Below are positions 46,214-58,399 of a stretch of 64,000 nucleotides of DNA, piece by piece. This stretch comes from Hyparrhenia diplandra. Lineage: Eukaryota; Streptophyta; Magnoliopsida; Poales; Poaceae. A program made the position numbers and the translations under genes. A model generated the notes under the pieces. The model was not told the origin of the DNA. It did not search any database and saw nothing but the letters and a program-made list of their open reading frames with translations. The stretch is taken from positions 1 through 64,000 of the forward strand of contig JADLZK010010193.1 in NCBI GenBank assembly GCA_015847255.1. The letters run 5' to 3'. Position 1 is the first letter of the stretch. Each line of letters starts with the position of its first letter.

Positions 46214-47306
46214 CTCACTAGGCGATGGTGGCAGCTGTTTGTTGAGCAAGGACCAAGCGTCCTCTTCATTGAGTGGGCTGACATGGTGCTGGTAGAAGGA
46301 GGCTCCCATCTGTCGAGACAGGTCTTCTAATCTCGTAGTGATAAGGACCCAGTTCCCCGCTTGTTTCTGGCTAGCTTTTTTGATTGGGACAGACAGCACC
46401 TGACTCCACGCTTCGATGCTCCACAGATCGTCCAAGACCAGAAAAAATCTACCCCTTGGACAAGGTGTCGATTAGGGTCCTTGTGAGGAGCGTTTTATCT
46501 TGCGCCCCACCATGGTCTCCACCAGCTTGCTTAATTGCTGTCCTTAGTAGCCCAGCCTCATCAAAGTGCTGGGTGATGCTCAGCCATATCTTCACTTTGA
46601 AGTGTTCTTGGACAGTTGTGTCATCATAGATGGAGGTTGTATCATTGAAAATCTTCTGAGCAAGGGTTGTCTTTCCCATGCCACCCGTTCCCACTATGGA
46701 CACCACCTTGATGTTGTGGTTACGATTGGTTATTAGCAACTGGGCAAGCTCCCTTGTTTCCATCTCGATCTTCTCACCAACGATACTCGACTCGTCAAAC
46801 TCAGATGTCATCTTCTGGCTAGTCTGTCGAGCATTAGATGGCATCCTCTGCTCTGGATAGGAACCTAGGTCGATGAAGTTGAACTTTTGAGCCTCCTTGT
46901 GGATGCCATCCAACCGATGGTTCAACTCCTTGATTCGGCTGCCTATCTCATGGGCGAACAGGGGATTCCGCAAACATAAGAGCAACGGTTGGAAGCAGCT
47001 GGGCACTTTGTCTTCCAATATGCCTCCTTTTGACCCCATCGGCTTGTCAGCCTCAAGGTTACATAGGTCTAGGATGTCGGTGGCTTCATACATGGAGTTC
47101 TTAAGCTTCATCACCCATCTTTGCACTATCTCATCAGTAATGCGCTTCCTCTCAGCATCAGCTAGGAACGCCTTGAGGTTATCCAGATTCCCTTCCAGCT
47201 TCAAGATCTCACCAGATACCCCAAGCAACATAGACACCTCTTCTTTTGCCATGTCCATGATCAGCTTCTTCATGTAGGGTGCCATGGCATCGAGGACGGC
47301 CGCCAT
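46214..47306 (-). pseudogene. CC-NB-LRR resistance-type gene, exon 1 (coiled coil and NB-ARC)
   Basis: The chosen start at 47306 (MAAVLDAMAPYMKKLI) is typical of grass CNLs; the frame is open upstream to an ATG at 47471, which is less likely. The Rx-type coiled coil carries a degenerate EDVID box (EATDILDLC). The NB-ARC P-loop GTGGMGKTT lies at 46691-46665. A one-base excess in a G run (AAGGGGTAGA, about 46450) ends the frame just before kinase-2. Kinase-2 then continues as FFLVLDDLW in the next frame (46435-46214) with RNBS-B (GNWVLITTRLED) and SPLNEEDAWSLL. The exon ends at the donor GTTAGT (46213). Together with exon 2 it would make a roughly 1,050-residue NLR if the frames were joined; as written it is disrupted. 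Confidence 0.88.
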
Positions 47307-50300
47307 GGCTTGAACCTTTGCGTACTTCCTAGTAAAATCATCCATCGACATGCAAGGTACACATATTACTAACTGGAGATGCTTAGTTACTGTAAAACTC
47401 ATCAAAAGCATGAACGCCATGTATGTAGTAACTAGTGAGTATCTTGTGCTGCTGGTGCTAATATTGTCCATTAATAAATACTAGCAAAACATGCCCCGCG
47501 CGTTGCACCGAGATGTATGTGTAATTTAGTAATTTTTTGTCATATACTTTCGTACCAAAAGCACGTGGATAGATGATTTGCTGTAGCAAATTGGTTTGGT
47601 ATTTTTTCTATGTTTTCTGACATATTTTGCAAGATCTCTATTTTTTATAGAAAAAGGAAATAAAAACAAAAACAAGGTTGAAAAGTTTTTTACGTCTATG
47701 CCATTATAAAAAAATGACACTTCCACACATGTCATTAAAAAGATGGGTTGGTCACATCTATGCCATCGCGTTTTTTTTTTTTTATCACACATGTTATTCC
47801 GTCCAAACTTGCTGTTAACGTGTCAAACAAAGCCACGCAAAGACAAATGCCCCTAGGTAAAGAAACAGGAAAAACAAATACTGCATTATGCGGCATTATT
47901 CATATGTGTCACAACTTTGCAGCTAAGTCCCTAGACTTTCTCGAAATTGAATAAGCCTCGATCTAAAAACTTCCCTCTCTAGCTCTTTTTGCATCAGGGC
48001 CCAAAGAATAGTTTCTATTTTCATTCTGGCCCTCCTACCCAACAGCTCTTTCGTTTGGCACTTCCACCCTTCGTTCGCAAGGTTCTGCACCCATACACAC
48101 GGCTGATTCCAGCAGTGAGGGCTAATGTGAGCGGGTTCAGGTGACACGCAAGGGCGAGGCGAAGCTGCGGATGCGGGAGGTGCTGCAGCGGCGACGAATT
48201 TCGCCGGCGGCCGAGGAGAACGGCGTTGGAGCAAGAGAAAGAAGAGCGTCGGCAACTATGTGTTTTAATGCGAAGGGAGCGCGCGAGAGAAGCGTCAGGC
48301 GTGGCCACCAGCTCCGCGACGTGGATACGGATGCAGCTGCGTGCCTCCACGCGCAAGCACAGCACTGGAGGACGGCGGCGTCGGCAAGCAGCTCGGTGGC
48401 AGCTGCGGCAGCTTCTGGAAATCGATGGCAGCTGGTTCGCATGGGAGCTTGTGGGGGCCTTCGTGTGGGCGCTCGCGGGAGGCGGCGGGAGGCCGGCGTG
48501 CGCCCCCGTGGTGGTGCGCGTGCTGCTGGACGGCGGAGGGGACCACGTCTGCGTGCCTGCGCGGATGGCCGGGCGCTTTTTCTGGTGGCGATAAGCCGAG
48601 CTGGTGCGTTGCGGGCTGCTATTCTTCGGAGCCGGGAAAAAACATGAATCAACACCGAACCAGACACGGAGATGAACACGGAGACTCCCCAGCTGTGCAC
48701 GAGAGAGAAGAGGCAGGCAGAAACGTATGCGGAAAAAAAGGGCAGAAAAAAAAGGTGGGACTGAAATTTTCTCTCTTTATTAGTAGGTATAGATATAGAT
48801 ATAGAAATAAGCTTCATATGGTTGATATCGTTGGATTTGTACGTCTTTACAAGAACTTAATGATATGATGATTATGATTTTAACCACTACTGAAAAATCA
48901 TAGAAAGAACTTTCTGGCAGGATCAATTTTGAAATCCAAATATGCATTATAATAGACGAAGTATTACGAAGGTATCACAGGAATAGTGATGCTCACCTCA
49001 GATAATCAGATACTCCTTAGTCCTCGAGGTTGTTAATTTGTTCTGGAGCTAGGGGATGGACGAGTTAGAAGAGGGTGACCGATAGTAGCAAACCGAGACT
49101 CTTAATATAGACGCGCGCGGTGTATGGTTTCTCGAACGCATTATTCGACGCGCGTGCTAATCCAGATTCTAACGTGTGCCGGCAGGCGTCTCATTCAACA
49201 CGCATCTGATTCTTCGTGGCCTGGGTCCATCATGTGTCTTCCGTTTCCCATTCTTCTCGACTTGCTTGCGCCTAATTTATCTATAAATATCAAATATTAT
49301 TTTCCTCTAATTTATCTATAAATTTCAAATATTATTCCTATTAGATGTAAAATGTTGAAATTCAAAACTTTCTATCCTGAATTTAGAAACTTTTAACTAT
49401 TACTATATTATAACCTTTATTATACTCGCAGGTTCAAAACTTTACACTCTAAAATCATGAACTTTGTACTTCTAGGTTCAAAATTTTGCACTATAAGTTT
49501 TGAGAACTCTATACTAGTACATTCAAAACTTCGTACTTCTAGATCCAGAACTATAATCAAATATTTTAAAAGCTTTGTGTTCTAAGTTCTCGGTCCAGAA
49601 CTTATAATCGCATATTAAAAAAAAAAAAACTTTGCACTCTAAGTTCTAAAGCATATTATGAAAAGTAAACTTAAGTAACTCCTATGGGTGTGTTTGGTTG
49701 ATAGCAACACTTATTACGAAAAGTAAACTTAAGTAACATAATCTTGGAAAAGTCTAGCTGCTACAAAAAATTGACGAGTAAAATAGTTGCCACACATTTG
49801 TCAAGTAAATGAGTCTAATGTGTGGGGTAGACGGCCATATGTGAGCTTGGCTAAACACATGTTGCTCACAATATATGTGCAGAGAATTATGAAGGGGTGA
49901 TTTAAAAGTATATATATAGAGTAATTGATCATAATTAACTAGTCTGTTCCAACCCCATCGCCGAGATTACAGTGTGCCTTTTTTTGCGAGGAAGAGTACC
50001 TATATATGGTTGGGTTAGAAACAAATTAAACAAAGAGAGAAAGCAAATATAAGCAACTTTAATTATCTGTAAATGCCAAATTCATCAACAAATTTCAGAT
50101 ATTATAAAATTGCTTGCTACGTTATGTAGTGGGCTGATGGACTAGAATTGATGCTAGCTAATGCCTCCTCATTTTATTATTATTTAGTATAACCTGTCAT
50201 GGAAAGCTTAAGCACGCATTTTCTGCCAAGATTCTCAATTGACCTTTCATGAGCACTAAATAGTAGTGGGTACAGAACACTTTGACTCCCATGTGCTGCC

Positions 50301-50666
50301 TCTTATGCTTTAAAAATATTCCCCACACTTGAGTCCTTTTGTCCCTCTTTCATTGGATGCTTTTATCTTTCAGTCTCATATACAGGTCTCTTTTCTCGGC
50401 AAGTGCTATCTTGAGCATCTGGTTCGCTCTTATCCTGACCCTACTAACCGTCTACCTTGCTCCATAACCTCGCTCGTTGCTTCCTGCATTGGTGCGATCC
50501 ACACAGGGTGAAACTTTCTTTAGGAAAAGGGCAATCTCCATTGATTACATAGGTAATAGAATAAGATGCATCAATGATGCTATTGACGCAAATTTGCTCC
50601 TATACACAAAGGTCTAGCATGGCGGAATTCCTTGAGGATCAAGTTTGCAACAAAAACAATATAAAA
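47307..50666. other. AT-rich intergenic region with a GC-rich island
   Basis: 47307-47480 is the NLR 5' flank. At 47470 ctagcaaaacatgccccgcg and at 48780 ttattagtaggtatagatat resemble the ends of a common grass DNA-transposon type, enclosing a GC-rich island (48120-48620) with frames on both strands that I do not recognise. 49330-49640 is a degenerate tandem array of ttcaaaactttgcactctaa-like units. The rest is AT-rich with nothing recognised. Confidence 0.4.
49330..49640. repeat. Degenerate tandem repeat
   Basis: Recurring text such as ttcaaaacttt, tgtacttctaggttc, ttgcactataagtt and agttctcggtccagaac, with units of roughly 40-60 bp, suggests an old tandem array. Unit boundaries are not sharp. 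Confidence 0.45.
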
Positions 50667-50810
50667 TGCCCAGCGTCCGGCGGGCGGCCTTGCGCAGCGT
50701 CCGGCCCGCCTGCGATTTGCAGGCCTCTCTGGACTGCATCCGAGCAGCGCCGGACGCCGGGCTTTAAGGCGTCCGAGGCGGGCGTCCGAGGGAGCCCCAC
50801 GCCACGAGGC
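50667..50810 (+). repeat. Second gypsy element: 5' LTR, left piece (start tentative)
   Basis: A CG-rich stretch (tgcccagcgtccggcgggcg...) up to the target site gaggc. The same LTR continues at 62427 after the inserted Tat-type element. The exact left end is a guess because the other LTR is outside the window. Confidence 0.5.
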
Positions 50811-52758
50811 TGTAGGCACAAAAATCCTACTCCTTGCGCCGCGCACACTGACAAGCCGGAATAGCTAGCTTTACTCTCGCTCGAGCGTCTTGAATCGAAG
50901 GCGTGCCAGTCAATTTGACTTGTTAATTGACAAGGAGGTAAACATGAGATCTGGAACATGCCCGGTGAGACCAAGGCAGTTCCGCATGTATGGCTCTAAG
51001 GCGGATGTAAAGACACATAGCTATGAGAGCTATCACGTCGACAGATAATGAAAGCATTCGGTAAGCATGTAAAGATGTAATCGTAATAACGATTTGCCGA
51101 ATGATCATAAAAAGACATGTTTGAACAAATAAAGTCGATCGTCATGATATGACATCATAAAGCTCTATTGCACGGATCGAATTAATTGACAACATGGAAC
51201 AAAAAGCAGGTAACTCATAAATATAAACCTAATCTAAATGACACATGCATAGGTTTCATCCAACTAGTCCTGCCGCGACGTCTAGCCTTCCTAAACCCGT
51301 CAAGCTTAAACCCTTGCAAGCTAATCCACCGCATGATACCACTTGCTCTGAGATATAAACCACCTACCACAACTAAATCAATCCACCGCATGATACAATC
51401 TAACCATGATAAGCTAAAAGCACGCATACATCTAAATAGATCTATAAATACTCATTACTCGTTGAAGCGCGTATGCATAGACAAGTAAAGTACACATGCA
51501 AACCTAATCTAAAGCAAAGCCAGAGATTCGTCCCGATCAGTCCTAACAGCAATCCACCGCATGATACACTGCAACAAGCTAATCCACCGCATGATACGGC
51601 TTGCCGGACTTAACCGTTCTAAACCCTCTTCGCCCTAACAAAGAATCCAATCGCATGATACACTGCGCAACAAGCTAATCCACCGCATGATACGGCTTGC
51701 GGACTAGACTCTAACGATAGGTAGATTTACACATGCAAGATACAAGTAAACACATAAGCGTATTCGGCAAACTTGCCGAATCCGTGGTCCATGAAGAAGA
51801 AACTCACACGTAAAACCTTAGCACGCCGCACGACGACTCATGACTAAACGCAAGAAGAACCAAGATCACGTGACAACCTAGATTGATCTAGGCTCGGCTA
51901 TGAAAGAACAGATAGATCTAATGACAAGCTTAATGATAAACATTGAGAGTGCGATGACATCTAGATCTAACAAAAGATAAAGCCGAGCAACATCAATCTA
52001 GATTGGGCAAAAAGTGTGTGCAAACATAAATAAATAGATAGATAAACAAATAGGAATCATGCACCACTCGGTAACTTAATGAATTCATTAGGGTGCCAAT
52101 CCTAATGAAGCCGATAACTAGCTCTCGGCGGATCTTAGCCCACCGGATGGCTCATGATCGACAAAAGAACCCTCTTGCCCCCGATAGCTTAAATCCGCCT
52201 GACGATACTAAGCGTGAACAAGACTTCTTGCAATAATCTAAATCCGCCGTGACGATACTAGACATGGTGCAAGGTTGCGGTACTACGGAGGTCGACAGGT
52301 CGATGAATCCTCTCGCAGTAGATCGGCGACACGACTGGACTCGAAGGGTGGCGGAGCCAAGGCACACGAGCGGGTTGGTTGTATTTGATTTGGTAGATTG
52401 TTTTTCTGATTCTTGCGGGGTCTTATATTTATACCCCGGGCTTGACGAGTCCTAACTAATTACGAATAATAATATATCGAAAATATCTAGCTAATATACA
52501 TTGTCCTCCAAGTCTTCTCGAGTCGTGGAATTGCACGTGATGTGGGCCCTCGTCCCCGGATATCTCCTTGGTGCTCCACGCTTGCCGAACCGTCTCTCGC
52601 TCGGCTCCTTCTCGGACTCGGGCCCTTAGCCCGAATAACTTCCCTTCAATGTTACAAAGACTGCGGCTGCTTTTTCTTGCTAGCCGAATGACTCTTTACC
52701 GAACCATCGTGTGCCGGCCCATCCGTCATCCAGGCTCTACCAAATTTTGGTGTTAACA
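50811..52758 (-). repeat. Tat-type 3' LTR
   Basis: A 1,948-bp LTR. It contains at least five copies of aatccaccgcatgatac (from 51323, 51380, 51551, 51581 and about 51680) plus a degenerate one. It is nearly identical to 60489-62421 over long AT-rich stretches, with differences concentrated at CG-rich positions. Confidence 0.9.
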
Positions 52759-52914
52759 TATGCCCCCTCAATTTTAGAGTAAAAGAGGCTCTTTTTCTTT
52801 GTGAAATTGACCATGACCCGCTAAAACTCGGGCCAAACCTTTTAACTGGGCTAAAATTACGAGGCCCGTTTTCTGAAGTCTCCCGCAACACGGTTTCAAC
52901 CCCTTAACTTCTTC

Positions 52915-53595
52915 TTGGGACTAATGCCACCGAATTTTCACCAATGCGAATCGGCAAGTCGGGCCGCTTCCGCTTCTCAAGATAAGATCTTTTCATATTT
53001 CCTTGAGCTTTCTTCTTGTATGCGCAAGCAAACTCTTTTCGGCAGACCATCCGGATCTCCTTCGTCTCGGACCTTCTTTCTTTTCTCGCATCCGAATCAT
53101 TTGGCTAACCCTAGCCTCGAGCAATGGAGTAAGTTTTCTTCTTCGTGCGCCTTTGATGCTCACTTCATGCCGAATCGACTGTCCTTTTTTTTGCTTGATG
53201 ATACTTGAAGCCCTCGTGATGCCGAGATTGCGGACCTCCACCGCCCACTCGTAATAGCACAAGAAGCGCGGGGTGGAGCGGGAGGCACACACGAACAAAC
53301 CATCGAAGACATAGAAGATGTAAAAGAGGAATATGACAAGCTTGATGAAGCTCGGGAGCGCTATGCGCAGACCGACAACGGTATGTCTTGTCTGTAGCCT
53401 CCGATGAATCCCCTTTTCATGGTTCATCTTTCTCAAGCAATTCCCGTTGCGGCGTGGCGAGGAGGTTTAACCGCGCTCGGTCGAAGCAACAAGACGGTGA
53501 TTGAAGCACGGGACACACCGGGGCTCATCCGCACACAGAGGATGAACGCTGCGTTCGGTCGCCTGAAGGCCGTCCTTGATACTCTTTTCAATTAG
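52915..53595 (+). pseudogene. Antisense reading region downstream of integrase
   Basis: Between integrase and the 3' LTR the plus strand, opposite to gag-pol, has a 97-codon frame (52915-53208; SPSSRTFFLFSHPNHLANPS, FDAHFMPNRLSFFLLDD). It is followed by a charged segment in another frame (EDVKEEYDKLDEARERYAQT, about 53300-53380), a possible GTATGT donor at about 53381, and a 63-codon frame 53404-53595. Tat-lineage elements are known to carry extra, sometimes antisense, ORFs here. I do not recognise a domain, so function is unknown and the region is broken. Confidence 0.5.
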
Positions 53596-53926
53596 GAGAA
53601 CTGTAAAGATAATGTGTGACTCTGTATGGCAATTATGCCTACCTTTATCAATAATTCTATGTTTTTGCCTCTTTTGTCATGATGTCTGTCACTTATCTTC
53701 CTGACGAACTCCCCTAATTATCTGTAAGATTTTCAATCATAGCACGACATTGTACCGCGAATAACGCACTTAGTCGGCTGTATATATTTTGTTCTGAAGG
53801 CAACATATCATATATATGTTGGCTATTTTCCACTCTTTGGAATATTTTTTTCTGAAGAAGGCGATGTTTTTACACATCGGCTATATTGGGATTTGCACCT
53901 TATCTTCTCAAGCTCCAACTTCAAAA

Positions 53927-55077
53927 CTAGGATAATATTTCTTCAAGAATCTCCCGTTGATTCTTTGACTTGAATTCTTGTCCTCGTAAAGATATCAAAA
54001 TATATGCATTCCGGGTACACATCTCAATATTCGAAAAGGACCTTCCCAATTTGGAGACCATTTGCCGAATGCCCCGTCCTTGGTCCCAAGTGGTAATAAC
54101 GCTTTCTAGACAAGGTCTCCTTGGCAAACTCTTTAATTCGACTTTCTTGTTGTAATATTTGGCGACACGCATCTTGTTCTTCTTAATATTTTCCAACGCT
54201 TTTAGAGGCAATTTGATGCAAATCTTCTAATCCATCTATCATAAGATTTTTATATTCTTCTTTCGCCAAATCTTTTCGTAATGTAACCCGTGCGGATCCG
54301 ATTGCATCTCCCACGGTATTGCATGGTGCCCGTATACTAATTCATAAGGTGATGTCTTAGTGGATCCATGACATGCCATCCGATAAGCCCACAATGCTTC
54401 ATTAAGAACCAAATGCCATCTTCTAGGCTTCTCTTCGATCTTCTTTCGAATGATCTTGATCATGATTTTATTAGAAGCCTTAGCGACCGTTGGCTTGGGC
54501 ATAGTAAGGGGATGAATTGTACAATTTGATTCCCATATCCTCGGCAAAGTCACAAAATTCAGCAGATATAAACCGACTCCCTTGATCGGATCGTTATGGT
54601 TTCGGGAATTCCAAAACTGTAAATGATATGTTCTTTGACAAACTCAACCATATTCTCTCGATGTGACCTTTTTCAATGGGATAGCTTCAACCCACTTAGT
54701 AAAATAATCGGTGGCCAATAGCACAAACTTATGGCCTTTGCTCGATGGAGGGTGGATCCGCCAATCAAATCTATACCCCATCCTCCGAATGGCCAAGGCT
54801 TAACAATGGGGTTTAATCTTCGATGCAGAGCTCTCTCGAATATTACCAAACCTTTGATAATCTTGACACCCTTTTGTAATATTCAAAACAATCCTCAAGC
54901 ATAGGCGGCCAAAAGTATCCTGTCCTCCCGATTACCCACTTCATTGGTAAGCCGATTGGTGTGCACCACACAACCTTCATGTACCTCATACATCACTTTC
55001 TTAGCTTCCTCTTGACTCAAGCATTTAAGTAGTACCCCATCCAGAGATTTATAATATAATCGATCATCAAGGAGCAC
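53927..55077 (-). pseudogene. gypsy integrase, broken
   Basis: Pieces 55077-54895 (LKCLSQEEAKKVMYEVHEG, the integrase zinc-binding region), 54553-54239 (RRWHLVLNEALWAYRMACHG, STKTSPYELVYGHHAIPWEM) and 54211-53927 (AKYYNKKV, the C-terminal domain) are in the right order. The frame is interrupted repeatedly and the catalytic core between 54560 and 54890 is scattered over frames. Confidence 0.82.
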
Positions 55078-55269
55078 AAATTTAATAGCTTTGTACTGAA
55101 GTTTTTGAGAAACTTTCTTGAAGGATTTTAAGGTATTCGTAATCTCGGTCCTCCAATCATCATCGGTTTGACTGGTACTTTGATCTCCACCAAGCGCACA
55201 TAAATGCGCAATGAAGACTTCTTGATTGTCCTTATATCCTAGGAAGCATTTTGGGCTAGCTTATTAGCT

Positions 55270-56120
55270 TCTTCATTTTGTTTCCTCGGAATATGACGAA
55301 GGATCACAATCTTGAAAGTTCTCGGTTTTTTGACATTCCTCATAATAATTTCTTAGGATGTCATTCCCGCATTCATATTCGCCCGATCGGTTCCTTGATT
55401 ACTAATTCAGAATCTCCAAAGATCTCAACCGCAACGGCTTCCATCTCAACAAGAAGTTGGAGTCCTCTCGAGTAAAGCTTCATATTCTCGATCGATTGTT
55501 AGCGGTGGCATCAATAGGAATAGCAAACTCAAAAGATGCCCCCTTAGGCGAAATTAGTAAAACACCGCACCTCCGCCTTTTTCACAAGATGATCCATCAA
55601 AGAATAAAGCCCAAGGTGTAATACCAATCATGTCGTGAAGGATCACGATGTTGTGTTACAAAATCAGCAATAATTTGTCCTTTAATTGACTTTCGCGATT
55701 CGAATCTCGATCAAATTCGGATAATGCCAACACCCATTTACCGATTCTTCCCTTTAAAATTGGCATTGACAATATGTGTTTAATCACATCAAATTTGGAA
55801 ACTATTGTACATTCGGCATTCAATAAATAGTGCCAAAACTTAGTACATGAGAAGTAAACACATAGACACAACTTTCTATAGCCGAATACCGTGTTTCGGG
55901 ATCCAAAAGTTTTTCGGCTAAGATAAGCTACAACTTCGCTCTTTTCCGTTTTCTTGCATAAGGGCCGATCCTATGGTCAAATCATCGGCCGCCACGTGCG
56001 CCTTTAAATGGTTTATCTAGCTTTGAGAGACCAAAAGCGGTGGTGTCTTCATATATTCCTTTATCTCATCCAAGGCTTTCGATGTATGTCACTCCAAATG
56101 AACTTCTCGAGCTTTCTTAA
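55270..56120 (-). pseudogene. gypsy RNase H regions, broken
   Basis: Between RT and integrase the minus strand has pieces such as 55871-55656 (RT/RNase H connection; IVSKFDVIKHILSMPILKGR, GKWVLALSEFD). More scattered RNase H-like text follows to about 55270. Tat-lineage elements typically have a dual RNase H here; I can support only a broken RNase H-type region. Confidence 0.65.
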
Positions 56121-56199
56121 GTTTTAACAAAGGAGAAAATGGCAAGACCCTTTCTCGATAGATTGGAGATAAACCTTCTCACGAAATTGATTTTGCCAA

Positions 56200-57160
56200 G
56201 TAATGATCGCAACTCAGTAAGATCAGAGGGAGGAGCAATATTTTCTATAGCTTCCATACTCTTTCTTCCCTACTTCAATGCCTCCTTTGTGATAAAGAAC
56301 CCTAAGAATTCACCTACTGTGACTCCAAAAGCACACTTGTTTGGATTCATCTTTAATCCATGTTTCCTAGTGCACTCTAATGTCTTCCTCAAGTCAGCCG
56401 GATGCTTCATGTAGTTCTTCGACTTGACAACCACGTCATCAATGTAGACCTCGACTATTTTGCCGATCAACTCATGGAAAATATAATTCATAGCTCTCTC
56501 GATAAGTTGCACCAAAGCATTTTTTAATCCGAACGTCATAACAATCCATTCGAATAAACCAATATGACCGTAGGACACCAAAGCGCTTTTGATGTATCCT
56601 CAACGGCCATAAAAATCGATTGTATCCAAAGATTCCCATCCATGAAGCTAATAATCTCATACCCGGCAAAGATCCACTAATAGATCCAAGCGGCATGGGA
56701 TATCCATCCATAGGAGTAGCTTTGTTAAGATCTCCTGAAATCTATACAAACCCTCATCTTTCCGTTTTCTTATAGACGGGAACTATACTGAAATCCATTC
56801 TCGCATATCTGCACCGAATGAAATTTGCTTCTAACAATCTTTTAATTTTCTTTTTCACGTCGGCCAATACCTTCTCTTCATAGATCTTCCGAGGAGGTTG
56901 TTTGTAGGGCTGGAACCCCTCTTTGATGGGCAATCGATGTTCAACAATCGAGCGATCTAGCCTGCATCTCGAATAATCCCAAGCGGCAATCTTTGAATTT
57001 CTTGAGGAGATCTATTAATTTTTCCCTAAATTCCGAATCAAGTTGAGCACCGATATAAGTCGGTCTTGGCTTGTCACCATTACCAATATCTACCTCTTCC
57101 AATTTGTCGGCCGACTTAAAACCATGCCCAAGCTTTTCCTTTGTTACCATCAATTGGGTT
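56200..57160 (-). pseudogene. gypsy reverse transcriptase, broken
   Basis: Piece 56581-56270 contains FEWIVMTFGLKNA, RAMNYIFHELIG and the catalytic box YIDDVVV (about 56446), then GLKMNPNKCAFGV. Upstream pieces 56711-56472 and 57153-56941 carry the RT N-terminal and connecting sequence. The catalytic box is intact but the frame is not. Confidence 0.85.
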
Positions 57161-57199
57161 CCCCATTAAAAACCACCGTAATCTTTTGATACTGCTGAT

Positions 57200-57720
57200 C
57201 CCGATGATGAATACTAGCAAGATCTTCTTTTAGTTTTTCCCTCAACGACTTCGGTAACCGCAATGTCTTCGTAATCATCCGCTTGAACTATTTCAACCTC
57301 ATTGTCATCCCTTGGATAAGAATCGATGCATGGTGGATGGAACACAACAATTAGCATGGATCCAATCTCTCCCAAGAAGCAAGCTATAAGGCCCTTCACC
57401 ATCGATCACAAAGAAGGTAGTGATCAAAGTTTTCAAGCCGATCGTCAAGTCAACACAAATAGCTCCATGGGTATCCGAAAATTTGCCAAAGAAAGTCCCT
57501 TAGCTCAATGTTCCGTCTCTAGCAAATCCTCATCAATCATCCCTAGTCAATGTTGTATATGGCATCGGGTTAATAGCAGCCCCATCAATGGACATATGAG
57601 TGAGCCTTCCCATTGAGGTACCCTTTTAAGTAGAGGGGCTTGGATGATCATGCTTCTTTGGCTTATCAAACCGCTTGCCTTGACAAGGTCAATTGTGCCA
57701 AGAGGTCTATCATCTCTCTA
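57200..57720 (-). pseudogene. gypsy aspartic protease region, broken
   Basis: Near 57560-57600 the minus strand reads SIDGAAINPMPYTT, a retropepsin-type Asp-Gly-Ala site as found in Tat-lineage elements. The following text (57402-57214) is consistent with the end of protease and the linker to RT. Frames are broken. Confidence 0.65.
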
Positions 57721-58399
57721 TTATCGAGATCGAAAAATGCATCACCGTCCGAACAAGCACCTTCCTCCTCCGGGTCTTGATTGATTTGCCCTCGTAGGGA
57801 GTCCCAAATTTGATAGGGGTGTAGAAAACCATGCTAACATCTGTAGAGCGTCCACTTGCAGAATACCTCGCGAATGAATGCTTCTTGAGTTTTCTTCTTT
57901 GGGCGCCCACACTTGTTTGCGTTCTCGGGTCGTTGCCTCCTTGAGCTCCTTCTTGTTCCCGAGACGTTTGGACTCTTCTCTCTTTCCCCGGCTCTTCCTA
58001 AGACCGGGGAGGGCACCACTTGTCCCTTTTGCACATACTCTTGAGGAGAGTCCATGTCTTCATCGTAATCCTCCACATCGCCCCCATGCTTGATCGCAAT
58101 CCTTTTCTTGGCGTGAGGTATACTTGTCTTTATTTTTTAAGCGCCGATCATCCTCCGGGAAGCGTGCCCCGATCTTTCTTGGATGGGACGGCGGTTGACT
58201 CGTGCCTGTCTGTATCCATGGTATTGCTCACTTTGCATTCCGGGGCAATTGTTCCTAGCAGGGCAACTTCAAGCCTTCATTCGGCAATGCCTAAAGAAAG
58301 GCGGTCCCAATGAGACTCCCTCGCTCTTTCATGTACTCCTCCTTCTCGGTGGTACATCTCTTCTTCGTACCTCTCGCCGTTCCCTAGCAAAGCTACACG

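Noticed and set aside
48137..48868. Overlapping frames of 168-226 codons at 48137-48868
   Set aside because: GC-rich composition gives open frames on both strands; none has a recognisable domain.
51320..51700. CRISPR array
   Set aside because: The aatccaccgcatgatac repeats are irregularly spaced, lie within an LTR and recur in the other LTR; this is a plant retrotransposon.
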